DNA from: an uncultured Bacilli bacterium
GTDB taxonomy: Bacteria > Bacillota_I > Bacilli_A > ML615J-28 > CAG-313
Assembly (NCBI GenBank): GCA_934133195.1
Contig: CAKPAZ010000010.1
Coordinates: 1 to 44,258 of the forward strand
Length of the DNA: 44,258 nucleotides
Direction: 5' to 3'
The translations under genes and the position numbers were made by a program. The notes under the pieces were generated by a model, which ran no database searches, had not been told where the DNA came from, and saw only the letters and a list, made by a program, of their open reading frames with translations. Shown here one piece after another: positions 8,323 to 16,747 of the stretch; positions within the stretch are counted from its first letter, which is position 1, and every line of letters begins with the position of its first letter.

Positions 8323-9696
8323 ATGGAAAAGAAAAATTTACAACAAATAGTTGATTTAATTGAAAATACTATTGATGTTACAACTTTAAAAGAAGAATTA
8401 AGTCAATACCATAATTATGAACTTGCACAAATTATTTCTGAACTATCAGAAGAAAAACAAGCAGAAGTTTTCTCATTGTTTAATAATGAAGAACTTGCAC
8501 AAATTCTTGTATATTTAGATGCCGATGATACCTCAGATATCTTAGAAGATATTGATGCGAAACAAGCGGCTTCAATTATCAATGAAATGGAACCCGATGA
8601 TGCTGTCGATATCCTTGAAGAAATTGATGATGAGCATGCTTCAAAAATCATTAATTATCTAGATGAAGAAGTAAAAGATGATATCAAAGAACTATCACAA
8701 TATAAAGAAGATAGTGCGGGATCAATCATGAATACTAACTTTATTAAAGTTTATGATACTTATGATGTAAAGGATGCTATGCGTGTACTTGTAAAAGAAG
8801 CACCTGATGTTGAATCAATAAGTACTATAATGGTTGTTGATAAATATGAAAAATTAGTTGGTATATTAGATTTGAAAAAATTGATAATATCCAAAACTCC
8901 ATGTTTAATCAGTGATATCATGAATACTCACTACCAAGTAGTAGATGTCGATGATAAGATTGAAGATGTCGTAAAAGAAATTAGTGATTATGATATTTTA
9001 GTAATGCCAGTTATTGATAGTGGCGTTATTAAAGGAATCATTACAATGGATGATGCCTTTGATGCTATTGCGACAAACGCTGAAGATGACTATGCAAAAC
9101 TAGCCGGTTTAGTTGAAAATGAAGAAACTAAAGACTCCGTTGGAGAATCAATTAAAAAAAGAATCCCTTGGCTAATTATTCTATTATTCTTAGATTTAGT
9201 TGTTTCTGCTGTAATTGGTGGCTTTGGTAATATTATTGCGGCTGTACCTATCCTTGCATTTTTCCAAGCAGCAGTCTTAGGTCTTGCCGGAAACTGTGGA
9301 ACCCAAGCACTAGCAATTGCCGTTAGAAAACTTGGTGAAGATGAAGAACATACCAACAAAAGAATTTTTAAACACTTGTGTAAAGAAACACTCCTTGGTT
9401 TATTAACAGGTTTAGTTTTAGGTATTGCTTCCTTTGCACTTGTTGTGGGAATGCTTTACTTAAAAAAAGAAGTTGAAATACCACCACTAAAAATTGGGTT
9501 AGTTCTTGGTGTTTCTATCTTAGTAGCTGTTGCTGTATCCAATTTATTTGGAGCCTTAATCCCTGTAATATTCTTTAAACTTAAAATTGATCCAGCTGTA
9601 GCATCAGGTCCATTTATTACAACCATAAACGATATAATAGTTGTAGTAATTTACTTTAGTATTGCAGCAATCTTATTACAAGGATATATATTTTAA
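8323..9696 (+). CDS. mgtE: Magnesium transporter MgtE (second of tandem pair)
   Basis: This is a 457-aa paralogue of the preceding gene with the same layout: acidic N domain, two CBS domains, and five helices starting at RIPWLIILLFLDLVV. The pore segment DPAVASGPFITTINDI keeps the conserved Asp. The two proteins are clearly related but diverged, so this is an old duplication. ATG 8323 is chosen because AGGAGG at 8308-8313 is 9 nt upstream; ATG 8314, which would overlap the previous stop, touches that site and adds only MIK. The pair may form homodimers or a heterodimer, which sequence cannot settle. Confidence 0.95.
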   Translation: MEKKNLQQIVDLIENTIDVTTLKEELSQYHNYELAQIISELSEEKQAEVFSLFNNEELAQILVYLDADDTSDILEDIDAKQAASIINEMEPDDAVDILEEIDDEHASKIINYLDEEVKDDIKELSQYKEDSAGSIMNTNFIKVYDTYDVKDAMRVLVKEAPDVESISTIMVVDKYEKLVGILDLKKLIISKTPCLISDIMNTHYQVVDVDDKIEDVVKEISDYDILVMPVIDSGVIKGIITMDDAFDAIATNAEDDYAKLAGLVENEETKDSVGESIKKRIPWLIILLFLDLVVSAVIGGFGNIIAAVPILAFFQAAVLGLAGNCGTQALAIAVRKLGEDEEHTNKRIFKHLCKETLLGLLTGLVLGIASFALVVGMLYLKKEVEIPPLKIGLVLGVSILVAVAVSNLFGALIPVIFFKLKIDPAVASGPFITTINDIIVVVIYFSIAAILLQGYIF

Positions 9697-9701
9697 AAAG
9701 C

Positions 9702-9740
9702 AAAATAGACACTTAAAACTAAAAAGTGTCTATTTTTATT
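9702..9740. terminator. Bidirectional terminator between mgtE2 and the minus-strand Pro/Tyr gene
   Basis: A 13-bp stem (9702-9714 with 9724-9736) is flanked by T-runs when read on either strand. It can serve the two convergent genes. Confidence 0.85.
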
Positions 9741-9752
9741 GCGTTAATTTAT

Positions 9753-10007
9753 TCATCTAGGTAAGTTAGCATTTACAGGATAAGGATATGGGTAAGGGTA
9801 CGGATAAGGGTAAGGATATCCTGTGGATGGATAAGTATAGTTATATTGATATTGTGGATATGGTTGTTGAGTACCATATAATCCCTGTTGATTTCCACAA
9901 CATTGTCTTCCGTTTAACCAAAATGGAGCTGAGATAATAGCCGCACCTGCGATAATTGGAAGCCATAATCTTCTCCCACGTTCATTATAAAACATTTGAT
10001 AATGCAC
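9753..10007 (-). CDS. Small Pro-Tyr repeat protein with one hydrophobic segment
   Basis: I do not recognise a named family. The 84-aa product begins with about 14 polar residues. A hydrophobic stretch (LWLPIIAGAAIISAPFW, about residues 14-30) follows, then a CC pair and a Gln/Tyr-rich part. The end is an uninterrupted run of alternating Pro and Tyr before VNANLPR. GTG 10007 is chosen because AGGAGG (10015-10020 on the minus strand) is about 8 nt upstream; a longer in-frame start at 10040 lies before that site. The Pro-Tyr part is encoded by hexamer repeats of the GGRTAN type on the + strand (9778-9822). The composition resembles small spore coat proteins and the tail of the LysM protein at 6421. 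A coat or envelope role is inference. Confidence 0.6.
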   Translation of the reverse strand: MHYQMFYNERGRRLWLPIIAGAAIISAPFWLNGRQCCGNQQGLYGTQQPYPQYQYNYTYPSTGYPYPYPYPYPYPYPVNANLPR

Positions 10008-10061
10008 CTTCAAAACCTCCTTTATTAATATAATATGCATCCGTTAATTAATAAGTGAAGG

Positions 10062-10877
10062 TTAAGCATTTATAATTGTATAGTTATATATATATTCCTC
10101 TAAAGTTAAATTGTTCTCATATATATATTTAGCAACCTCAACTCCTACATATCGGTAGTGCCAAGGTTCATAACCATATCCAGTAATGTTAGTTTTATCT
10201 TTAGGATAACGGAGGATAAAACCATATTTATAAGCGTTATTTTTTAAAAAATGAAAAGATAAGGTGTTTTCAAAATAAGATGTTAAACCAGTATCTTTAG
10301 TTGATACATCAACAGCAAGTCCCGTTTGATGCTCAGAATGACCGGCCATCGCAATATACATAGGATCATTCCCATTTGAAAATAATTCTTCTTGTCTAGT
10401 ATATGAACGATACCCAGAAAATACCGTTAATTCAACCCCTTCAAGAGTTGCATCATGAACCATTCTAGAATATGCTTCAAGAGTTTTACTGTCTAACAAA
10501 ATTACTTCATTCTCACGATGAATTTTAGGTATATCGCCAATCTCTACAAGTGAATCAGGTATAAAGGTAGAACCTACATAATATTTTCGATTTACAAGAA
10601 TAATATTATTACAAGTTATCGCGGGACAAATAGTATTATAATCATAAAATTCAGGATAGTTAATACTATTTAAAACATATTCAATTGAGTAAGATTCCTG
10701 ATATTTTTGATAGTATAAAGCTAAGGAATCTTTATTATAACAATTGTAACAACTAATTTGTTTCTCAAATTCATCTAGTGGTGAACTATTTAATGTATCA
10801 CTTTTTATTCTTGATACAAAAATAATATCAAGTATTAATAAACATAATAAAAGCCATTTGATTTTTCTATTTGTCAA
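10062..10877 (-). CDS. D-alanyl-D-alanine (or LD-) carboxypeptidase, peptidase M15B (VanY/LdcB type)
   Basis: This 271-aa enzyme should trim terminal residues from peptidoglycan stem peptides outside the membrane. It has an N-terminal membrane anchor (about residues 7-22, WLLLCLLILDIIFV) and the M15 zinc motifs: SGYRSYTRQEELF near 157, SEHQTGLAVDV near 182 (His and Asp ligands) and EPWHYRYVG near 240 (catalytic Glu, third ligand His). DD versus LD specificity is not clear from sequence. The start is TTG 10877, because AGGAGGT lies 7 nt upstream and there is no better ATG. The Pro-Tyr gene follows 54 nt later on the same strand and may be cotranscribed. Confidence 0.88.
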   Translation of the reverse strand: MTNRKIKWLLLCLLILDIIFVSRIKSDTLNSSPLDEFEKQISCYNCYNKDSLALYYQKYQESYSIEYVLNSINYPEFYDYNTICPAITCNNIILVNRKYYVGSTFIPDSLVEIGDIPKIHRENEVILLDSKTLEAYSRMVHDATLEGVELTVFSGYRSYTRQEELFSNGNDPMYIAMAGHSEHQTGLAVDVSTKDTGLTSYFENTLSFHFLKNNAYKYGFILRYPKDKTNITGYGYEPWHYRYVGVEVAKYIYENNLTLEEYIYNYTIINA

Positions 10878-10932
10878 AATAAGACCTCCTATTTTATTAT
10901 TTGATAAAAAATAATAAAATATGCAACTTTTT

Positions 10933-10961
10933 TTGTAATTTTAAGTGTTTTATGATAAAAT
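10933..10961 (+). promoter_or_regulatory. Promoter of polA (extended -10)
   Basis: TTGTAA (10933-10938) and TAAAAT (10956-10961) have 17-bp spacing, with TG one base upstream of the -10 element. It diverges from the carboxypeptidase gene. Confidence 0.65.
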
Positions 10962-10987
10962 AATATATTGAAAGGATGATGAAAAAT

Positions 10988-13651
10988 ATGAAAAAAATAC
11001 TTTTAATTGATGGAAATAGTTTAATGTTTAGAGCGTACTACGCTACTGCTTACACAGGAAATCTAATGCAAACCTCTACTGGAATGTATAGTAATGCGGT
11101 ATACGGGTTTGTAAATATGATCAACAAAGTAACATCAGAACAAGATTTTGATCATATTTTTGTAGCCTTTGATAAAGGTAAAAAAACATTTCGTCATCAA
11201 GCTTATACTGAGTATAAAGGAAATAGAAAGCCAATGCCTCCAGAGTTTGCTATGCAAATACCTTTAATAAAGGAGTATCTTGACGTTTTACAAATAAAAA
11301 GATTAGAAACCGATGAATATGAAGCCGATGATTTAATTGCGACAATGGCAACAAAAGCTATTAACAATGGATATGAAGCATTAGTAATATCTGGTGATAA
11401 AGACTTATTACAACTTGTAAATGATAAAACAACAGTTGCTTTAACCAAAAAAGGAATTAGCGAACTAGAATTTTATACTCCTCAAAATTTCCATGAATTG
11501 ATGGGATTTGACCCAAATCAAGTAACTGACTATAAGGGATTATATGGCGATGATTCAGATAATTTACCAGGAGTTACAGGTGTTGGCGAAAAAACAGCAA
11601 TCAAGCTTTTAAATGAATATGGATCTTTAGAAAATATTATTGATAATGCTCCAAATATAAAAGGTAAACTTGGAGAAAGAATCTTAAATGATCAAGAACA
11701 AGCTAAAAAATGTAAGTATTTAGCAACACTATGTTTGAATGCAGAAATCCCAGTTGAATTAGATGATACAATATATATAGAACCATCAGTAAAAGAATTA
11801 AGAGCATTCTTTGAAAAAATGGAATTTAAATCATTTATCAAAAGATTAGATACATCAAAAATTAGTGAAGTAGAGAAAAAAGAAAATAATACAATTATGT
11901 TTTCTTTTCCAAATATTGAAATAGATAATCTAAATCTTTTCTTAGAAGAAATAAAAAACTGTGAAAAAAATGTAATAGTTGAAGTAGAACTAGATGGAAT
12001 GAACTATCATAAAGCTAATTTAATAGGTTTTTCTTTATTAATTAATAACCATGGTTTTTACTTTAACAAACAATTTATTTATCAAGATGAAATCATAGAA
12101 TTTTTAAATCGTGATGACTTAGTATTTAAAGCAATAGATTTAAAACGAGTATATTGTACTTTTATGAAGTATGGAATTCAAATTAAACATTTTGATTTTG
12201 ATGTAATATTATGTTCATATGTTGCAGATCAAAATCTTCCAAATCATGATATTAAATATATCTTTGATCAATTTCAAACTGTTGAACTTCCATATTTTGA
12301 AGAAGTCTATGGAAAGAAATCCGTGTTACAAATTCCAACAGATGATGTTCTTTCAAAATATAGTATTTACAAATGCTACTATACTAAAATGTTAGAACCA
12401 AAAATGATGGCAAAATTAGATGAAACAAATCAAACGGCGTTACTAAAAGACATTGAAATTCCTCTTGCAGTTGTTCTTGGAGATATTGAATTAAATGGAT
12501 TTAAAATCAATAAAACAAGACTTGAAGAAATTGGTCTTTTCTTATCAGATGAAATTAGTGACTTGGAAAAAGAAATATATGAATTAGTTGGTCATGAGTT
12601 TAATATTGCCTCACCTAAACAATTAGGTGTTGTCTTGTTTGAAGAATTAAACATCGGCAAAGGAAAGAAGAATAAAACAGGATATTCAACATCTGCAGAG
12701 GTACTTGAAAAGCTAGCTCACTTACATCCTGTACCACGAAAAATCCTTGAATATCGTAAATATAGTAAATTACTATCAACATATGTTGTGGGACTAAGTG
12801 AAGAAATCAGCAAAATAGATGGCAAAGTACATACGACATTTAAACAAGCTCTAACACAAACTGGAAGACTTTCTTCAACAGAACCAAATATTCAAAATAT
12901 TCCGGTCAGAACAAGTGATGGAAGATTAATTCGTTCTGCCTTTGTTCCAAGTTTTGAAGATGGATATTTAGTTAGTGCAGACTATTCACAAATTGAATTA
13001 AGAATCCTTGCTCATGTATCTGGATGCCAAAACATGATTGATGACTTTAATCATGGTATTGATTTCCATACAATCACCGCATCTAAAATATATGGTGTTG
13101 ATGTTGAAAATGTAACTAAGGATATGCGAAGAATTGCTAAAGCCGTTAATTTTGGTATTGTTTATGGTATGAGTGATTGGGGCTTATCAGAGCAATTACA
13201 AATACCTGTCTATGAAGCAAGTGATTTTATAAAGAAATATTTTGAGATATATCCAGAAATTAAAACATATTTAAATGATGTTGTTGAAGATTGTAAATTA
13301 ACAACTTATACAACTACTATCTTTAATCGTCGTCGCTACATTAAAGAAATAAATTCAAGTAATCACAATTTAAGTGAGTTCGCAAAACGTACAGCAATGA
13401 ATGCTCCTATTCAAGGAAGTGCTGCTGATATAATTAAAATAGCAATGATTAATGTTCATAAAAAAATGAAAGAATTAAAACTTCAAAGTAAAATGGTAGC
13501 ACAAGTTCATGATGAATTAATCATTGATGTTCATCCAAAGGAATTAGAAATTGTTAAACAAATGTTAAAAGAAATCATGGAAAGCGCTGTAAACCTAAAA
13601 GTAAAAATGATTGTTGATGTAGAGGAAGGAAAAACTTGGGACCTAAAATAA
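10988..13651 (+). CDS. polA: DNA polymerase I
   Basis: Pol I fills repair gaps and processes Okazaki fragments. The 887-aa protein (880 in B. subtilis) has an N-terminal 5'-3' exonuclease (about 1-290, IDGNSLMFRAYY, EADDLIATMA, GDKDLLQLV, YGDDSDNLPGV). A 3'-5' exonuclease-like domain (about 300-465) has lost the metal-binding DxE (reads EVE), so proofreading is likely absent as in Bacillus. The polymerase domain has motif A DYSQIELRILAH near 664, motif B RRIAKAVNFGIVYG near 714 and motif C VHDEL near 841. ATG 10988 fits the usual N-terminus KKILLIDGNS; ATGs at 10976 and 10979 overlap or touch the AAAGG site at 10971-10975. Confidence 0.96.
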   Translation: MKKILLIDGNSLMFRAYYATAYTGNLMQTSTGMYSNAVYGFVNMINKVTSEQDFDHIFVAFDKGKKTFRHQAYTEYKGNRKPMPPEFAMQIPLIKEYLDVLQIKRLETDEYEADDLIATMATKAINNGYEALVISGDKDLLQLVNDKTTVALTKKGISELEFYTPQNFHELMGFDPNQVTDYKGLYGDDSDNLPGVTGVGEKTAIKLLNEYGSLENIIDNAPNIKGKLGERILNDQEQAKKCKYLATLCLNAEIPVELDDTIYIEPSVKELRAFFEKMEFKSFIKRLDTSKISEVEKKENNTIMFSFPNIEIDNLNLFLEEIKNCEKNVIVEVELDGMNYHKANLIGFSLLINNHGFYFNKQFIYQDEIIEFLNRDDLVFKAIDLKRVYCTFMKYGIQIKHFDFDVILCSYVADQNLPNHDIKYIFDQFQTVELPYFEEVYGKKSVLQIPTDDVLSKYSIYKCYYTKMLEPKMMAKLDETNQTALLKDIEIPLAVVLGDIELNGFKINKTRLEEIGLFLSDEISDLEKEIYELVGHEFNIASPKQLGVVLFEELNIGKGKKNKTGYSTSAEVLEKLAHLHPVPRKILEYRKYSKLLSTYVVGLSEEISKIDGKVHTTFKQALTQTGRLSSTEPNIQNIPVRTSDGRLIRSAFVPSFEDGYLVSADYSQIELRILAHVSGCQNMIDDFNHGIDFHTITASKIYGVDVENVTKDMRRIAKAVNFGIVYGMSDWGLSEQLQIPVYEASDFIKKYFEIYPEIKTYLNDVVEDCKLTTYTTTIFNRRRYIKEINSSNHNLSEFAKRTAMNAPIQGSAADIIKIAMINVHKKMKELKLQSKMVAQVHDELIIDVHPKELEIVKQMLKEIMESAVNLKVKMIVDVEEGKTWDLK

Positions 13652-13663
13652 GGAAGTGATAAG

Positions 13664-15076
13664 ATGCCAGAATTACCAGAAGTTGAAACCGTAAGAAGAA
13701 CCCTAGAACACCAAATTCTAAATGAAAAAATCATTGATGTTAAAGTTCTATATGAGGGAATTTTAGAAAATGTAACAAAAGAAGAATTTAAACAAAATCT
13801 AATAAATGAAACAATAACTGATATAAGAAGATATGGTAAGTATCTGGTATTTATTTTTAATCATGTCAGTATTATTTCTCATTTAAGAATGGAAGGTAAA
13901 TTCTTTCTAAAGAGTACAGATGACCCTATCATTAAGCATGAACATATAATATTCTACTTTGAAAGTGGAAGAACTCTCAGATATCATGATACTAGAAAAT
14001 TTGGTAAGATGGTATTAATTAAATCTATCTCATGGGATGAAATAATGTCATATCCATCAGTAAAAAAATTAGGACCTGAGGCTAACACCACAAGTCTTAC
14101 TAAAGAGTATTTATATGATAAATTAAAAAAATTAAAAGAACCAATCAAAAGTGCTTTATTAAATCAAGAGATTCTAGCTGGCCTCGGCAACATATATGTT
14201 GATGAAGTCTGCTTTATGGCAAAGCTATACCCAGGAATGTCTTGTGAAAAAATCACTTTAGATGATTGTGATAATATTGTAAAATATAGTAGAGAAATTT
14301 TAAATCAAGCAATTCTTGCGGGGGGAACAACTATTAGAAGTTATACTAGTAGTCTAGGGGTAACTGGTAGATTCCAACTTTCTCTCCATGTTCACACCAA
14401 AGAAGGAGAAGCATGTGAAAGATGTCATACGATCATAAAAAAGATGGTGGTAGGTGGTAGAGGTACTTACTATTGTCCAAACTGTCAAAAAGACCGTCTA
14501 CCTAAAGTTATCGGTCTTACTGGAGGAATTGCTAGTGGAAAAAGTACTGTCTCCACATATTTAAAAAATAAAGGTTATACTGTAATTGATAGTGATGAAA
14601 TTGTAAACAAACTATATCGAAATAAACAAGTAATCGAAACAATAAAAACAACATTTGGCGAAGAATATATATATGATGGTAAAATAAACAAACTTGCTTT
14701 AGGTAATCTTGTTTTTAATAATCAAGAGTCATTAAATAAACTAAACAGTTTAATTCATCCGTTAGTTAAAGCCAAAATAATAAGTGAAATCAAAAAACAT
14801 AGTGATGGAATTATCTTCATTGATGTACCACTACTTTTTGAAGCAAACTTTGATGATTTATGTGATCAAATAATTGTTGTAAGTATTGATTCAAAACAAA
14901 ACATTGAACGACTAATGAAACGTGATAATATTGATGAAAATTTTGCGTTAACCAAAATATCATCACAATTACCACTTCAACAAAAGTGTGAAAAAGCAAA
15001 CTTTATAATTGATAATTCACGTGATTTATGTTATACTTATACACAAATTGATAATATTTTAACAAAATTAAATTAG
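13664..15076 (+). CDS. mutM-coaE: Fusion of formamidopyrimidine-DNA glycosylase (MutM) and dephospho-CoA kinase (CoaE)
   Basis: One 470-aa frame holds two complete enzymes. Residues 1-280 are MutM/Fpg, which excises 8-oxoguanine: PELPEVETVRR (catalytic Pro2 and Glu3), SHLRMEGKF (Lys), RYHDTRKFG, QEILAGLGNIYVDE, and a C-terminal zinc finger with Cys pairs near 250/253 and 272/275. From about 282 follows CoaE, the last CoA synthesis step: P-loop GLTGGIASGKS, DSDEIVN, LIHPLVK and FIDVPLLFEANF. CoaE spans about 189 aa, near the usual 200. The junction has no linker and no ATG, GTG or TTG that could start CoaE alone. In B. subtilis the two are near-neighbour genes after polA, so the fusion joins a conserved order. 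Confidence 0.93.
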   Translation: MPELPEVETVRRTLEHQILNEKIIDVKVLYEGILENVTKEEFKQNLINETITDIRRYGKYLVFIFNHVSIISHLRMEGKFFLKSTDDPIIKHEHIIFYFESGRTLRYHDTRKFGKMVLIKSISWDEIMSYPSVKKLGPEANTTSLTKEYLYDKLKKLKEPIKSALLNQEILAGLGNIYVDEVCFMAKLYPGMSCEKITLDDCDNIVKYSREILNQAILAGGTTIRSYTSSLGVTGRFQLSLHVHTKEGEACERCHTIIKKMVVGGRGTYYCPNCQKDRLPKVIGLTGGIASGKSTVSTYLKNKGYTVIDSDEIVNKLYRNKQVIETIKTTFGEEYIYDGKINKLALGNLVFNNQESLNKLNSLIHPLVKAKIISEIKKHSDGIIFIDVPLLFEANFDDLCDQIIVVSIDSKQNIERLMKRDNIDENFALTKISSQLPLQQKCEKANFIIDNSRDLCYTYTQIDNILTKLN

Positions 15077-15086
15077 GAGGTATTTT

Positions 15087-15461
15087 ATGGCATCAGGCTT
15101 AAAAAACTTTTTTTCCAATGAGTTTGAAACAAACTATGGCGATGACCGAGATGTTACATCTCATTATTATGGAAATGATTATAACAAAACAAAAGAAGCA
15201 GTAATCCAAGCTGGTAAACGATTAGGTTATGATGCTACTAACATTGATGACAAGTATAAAGAAATCTTTCTTGCATCAAGAACTAAAGGAGAAATTATTG
15301 TAACAATTCGTACATTCTCATACTATGAAAATAGTGTTGACTTTAAAGTAATTACGCATTATATAATTCCTCGTGGAAGAGCAAAGAAATTTGCGGAACT
15401 AATGTACCAAGATCTTGATCGCTTACTTGTGTTAAAACGAAAAGGTGATTACTATGAATGA
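15087..15461 (+). CDS. Unrecognised 124-aa protein coupled to dnaB
   Basis: I do not recognise this protein. It is 124 aa, soluble and without Cys. It starts ASGLKNFFSNEFETNYGDD, followed by a helix (TKEAVIQAGKRLGYDA) and alternating strand-like segments (EIFLASRTKGEIIVTIRTFSY, VDFKVITHYIIP). A basic C-terminal helix region ends in LLVLKRKGDYYE. AGGAGGT precedes ATG 15087, 10 nt after mutM-coaE. Its last 8 nt overlap the dnaB start, which suggests translational coupling and a role near replication or CoA metabolism. In B. subtilis this interval holds nrdR and other genes, but no NrdR zinc ribbon is present here. Confidence 0.7.
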   Translation: MASGLKNFFSNEFETNYGDDRDVTSHYYGNDYNKTKEAVIQAGKRLGYDATNIDDKYKEIFLASRTKGEIIVTIRTFSYYENSVDFKVITHYIIPRGRAKKFAELMYQDLDRLLVLKRKGDYYE

Positions 15462-16746
15462 TAACATAGTTGTTGAAAATGCTAAATTTATTGTCTTTCG
15501 TGATGCAGAATTAACCCAAGTAGCACAAAAAGAATTAACACATTTATATATGCCACTTATAGGACAAAAAAGTATTAATATATATATTACTTTATCTACT
15601 TTAATTCCTTTTGGCGAAAATGAATCAAAAAGTATAGGTCATTTGAAACTATTCCAATTATTAAAAATAAGTAATGAAAATGAATTTATTAAAGAAAGAA
15701 ATAAACTAGAAGCAATAGGATTAATCGAAGTATACTTTAATGGTGATGACTTTATTTATAAATTAAAAACTCCCCTTACCCCTAATGAATTTTTTCAAAA
15801 TGAAACTTTAAGTTATTTTCTTCTTCAAAATGTAAAAGAAGAATCTTACCAAAACCTAGTAATGGATTTCCTAATCCATCGCTTTGATATTTCAAAATAC
15901 CAAAATATAACTAAATCATTTGATGATGTTTATACTCTTGATAATAATGTTAATATTAATTATTTACAAGAATTAACTACCCTTGTTACAACGCCAACTG
16001 GTGAACAAATAAGAGTTAATAATCCCCATTTTGACTATCAGTATTTAACTATTCTTTTAAATGCAAGTGGTATTGTAAATACTGCTTTGTTAAACCAAAA
16101 GAATATATATAATGATATAAACAAATATAGTTTCTTATATCAATTATCAACTGAAGAAATTAAAGATGCTATTTTTCAAAGTCTACTTCCAAATAAAGAT
16201 ATTGACCTTGAAGAATTCAAAAAAGCATGTAAACAAATATATGATAAACACCAAGTAAAACCAAAGGTTGTAAATGTTCAAACATCTAATACTGATAACA
16301 AACTAATTAACTACTTAGAACAAACAGCTCCAACGGAAATTGTTAAAACAAAGTTTGGAGTAGGTCTTGTAGGCTCTGAGATAGAAATGTTTAATAAATT
16401 GATGGAAAATACCGGAATTAGTTTAGGCATATTAAATGTCTTAATTATATATGTTTTACAAGATAAAAATGGTGAAGTACCAAGCTATAACTATTTTGAT
16501 AAAGTAATCAAAACATGGCAAAGAATGGGAATTTCTTCAACCAAACAAGCTATTGATCATATCAATGGTCGTGGAGAAACTCAACAACCAACTAAGAGAA
16601 CAACAAATAAAACTGTTAAACCAGTACCTGAATGGTATGGTGAATACGCTAAAGACTTAGATACAAAATCTAAGCCAAAAACAAACGAAAATGATGAAGA
16701 AGCAATGAAAGAACTAAACGAATTGTTTAAATTTGAGGAGAAATAA
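15454..16746 (+). CDS. dnaB: Replication initiation/membrane attachment protein DnaB (DnaD/DnaB family)
   Basis: In Bacilli, DnaB with DnaD and DnaI loads the replicative helicase at the origin and at restarted forks. The 430-aa protein has an N-terminal winged-helix-like half (about 1-220) and a C-terminal DnaD/DnaB-type domain (about 285-370). That domain includes SLGILNVLIIYVLQDKNGEVPSYNYFDKVIKTW, a form of the YxxxIxxxW signature, before a polar tail. ATG 15454 is preferred: AAAGGTGAT at 15441-15449 precedes it, and the upstream GTG at 15445 lies inside that site. dnaI follows immediately. This is not the helicase that E. coli calls DnaB. Confidence 0.88.
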   Translation: MNDNIVVENAKFIVFRDAELTQVAQKELTHLYMPLIGQKSINIYITLSTLIPFGENESKSIGHLKLFQLLKISNENEFIKERNKLEAIGLIEVYFNGDDFIYKLKTPLTPNEFFQNETLSYFLLQNVKEESYQNLVMDFLIHRFDISKYQNITKSFDDVYTLDNNVNINYLQELTTLVTTPTGEQIRVNNPHFDYQYLTILLNASGIVNTALLNQKNIYNDINKYSFLYQLSTEEIKDAIFQSLLPNKDIDLEEFKKACKQIYDKHQVKPKVVNVQTSNTDNKLINYLEQTAPTEIVKTKFGVGLVGSEIEMFNKLMENTGISLGILNVLIIYVLQDKNGEVPSYNYFDKVIKTWQRMGISSTKQAIDHINGRGETQQPTKRTTNKTVKPVPEWYGEYAKDLDTKSKPKTNENDEEAMKELNELFKFEEK

Positions 16747-16747
16747 G

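Noticed and set aside
8314..8323. ATGA stop-start overlap between the two mgtE genes
   Set aside because: The AGGAGG at 8308-8313 abuts ATG 8314 and is correctly spaced for ATG 8323, so the genes are more likely separated by 5 nt.
9778..9840. Short tandem repeats as a CRISPR array
   Set aside because: The units are 6 bp with no spacers and are in-frame codons of a Pro-Tyr repeat.
10896..10924. Sigma-E-like promoter (GCATATT, 14 bp, CAAATAAT) on the minus strand before the carboxypeptidase
   Set aside because: The start would fall in the AGGAGG ribosome site (10885-10890). In such AT-rich DNA partial matches are expected by chance.
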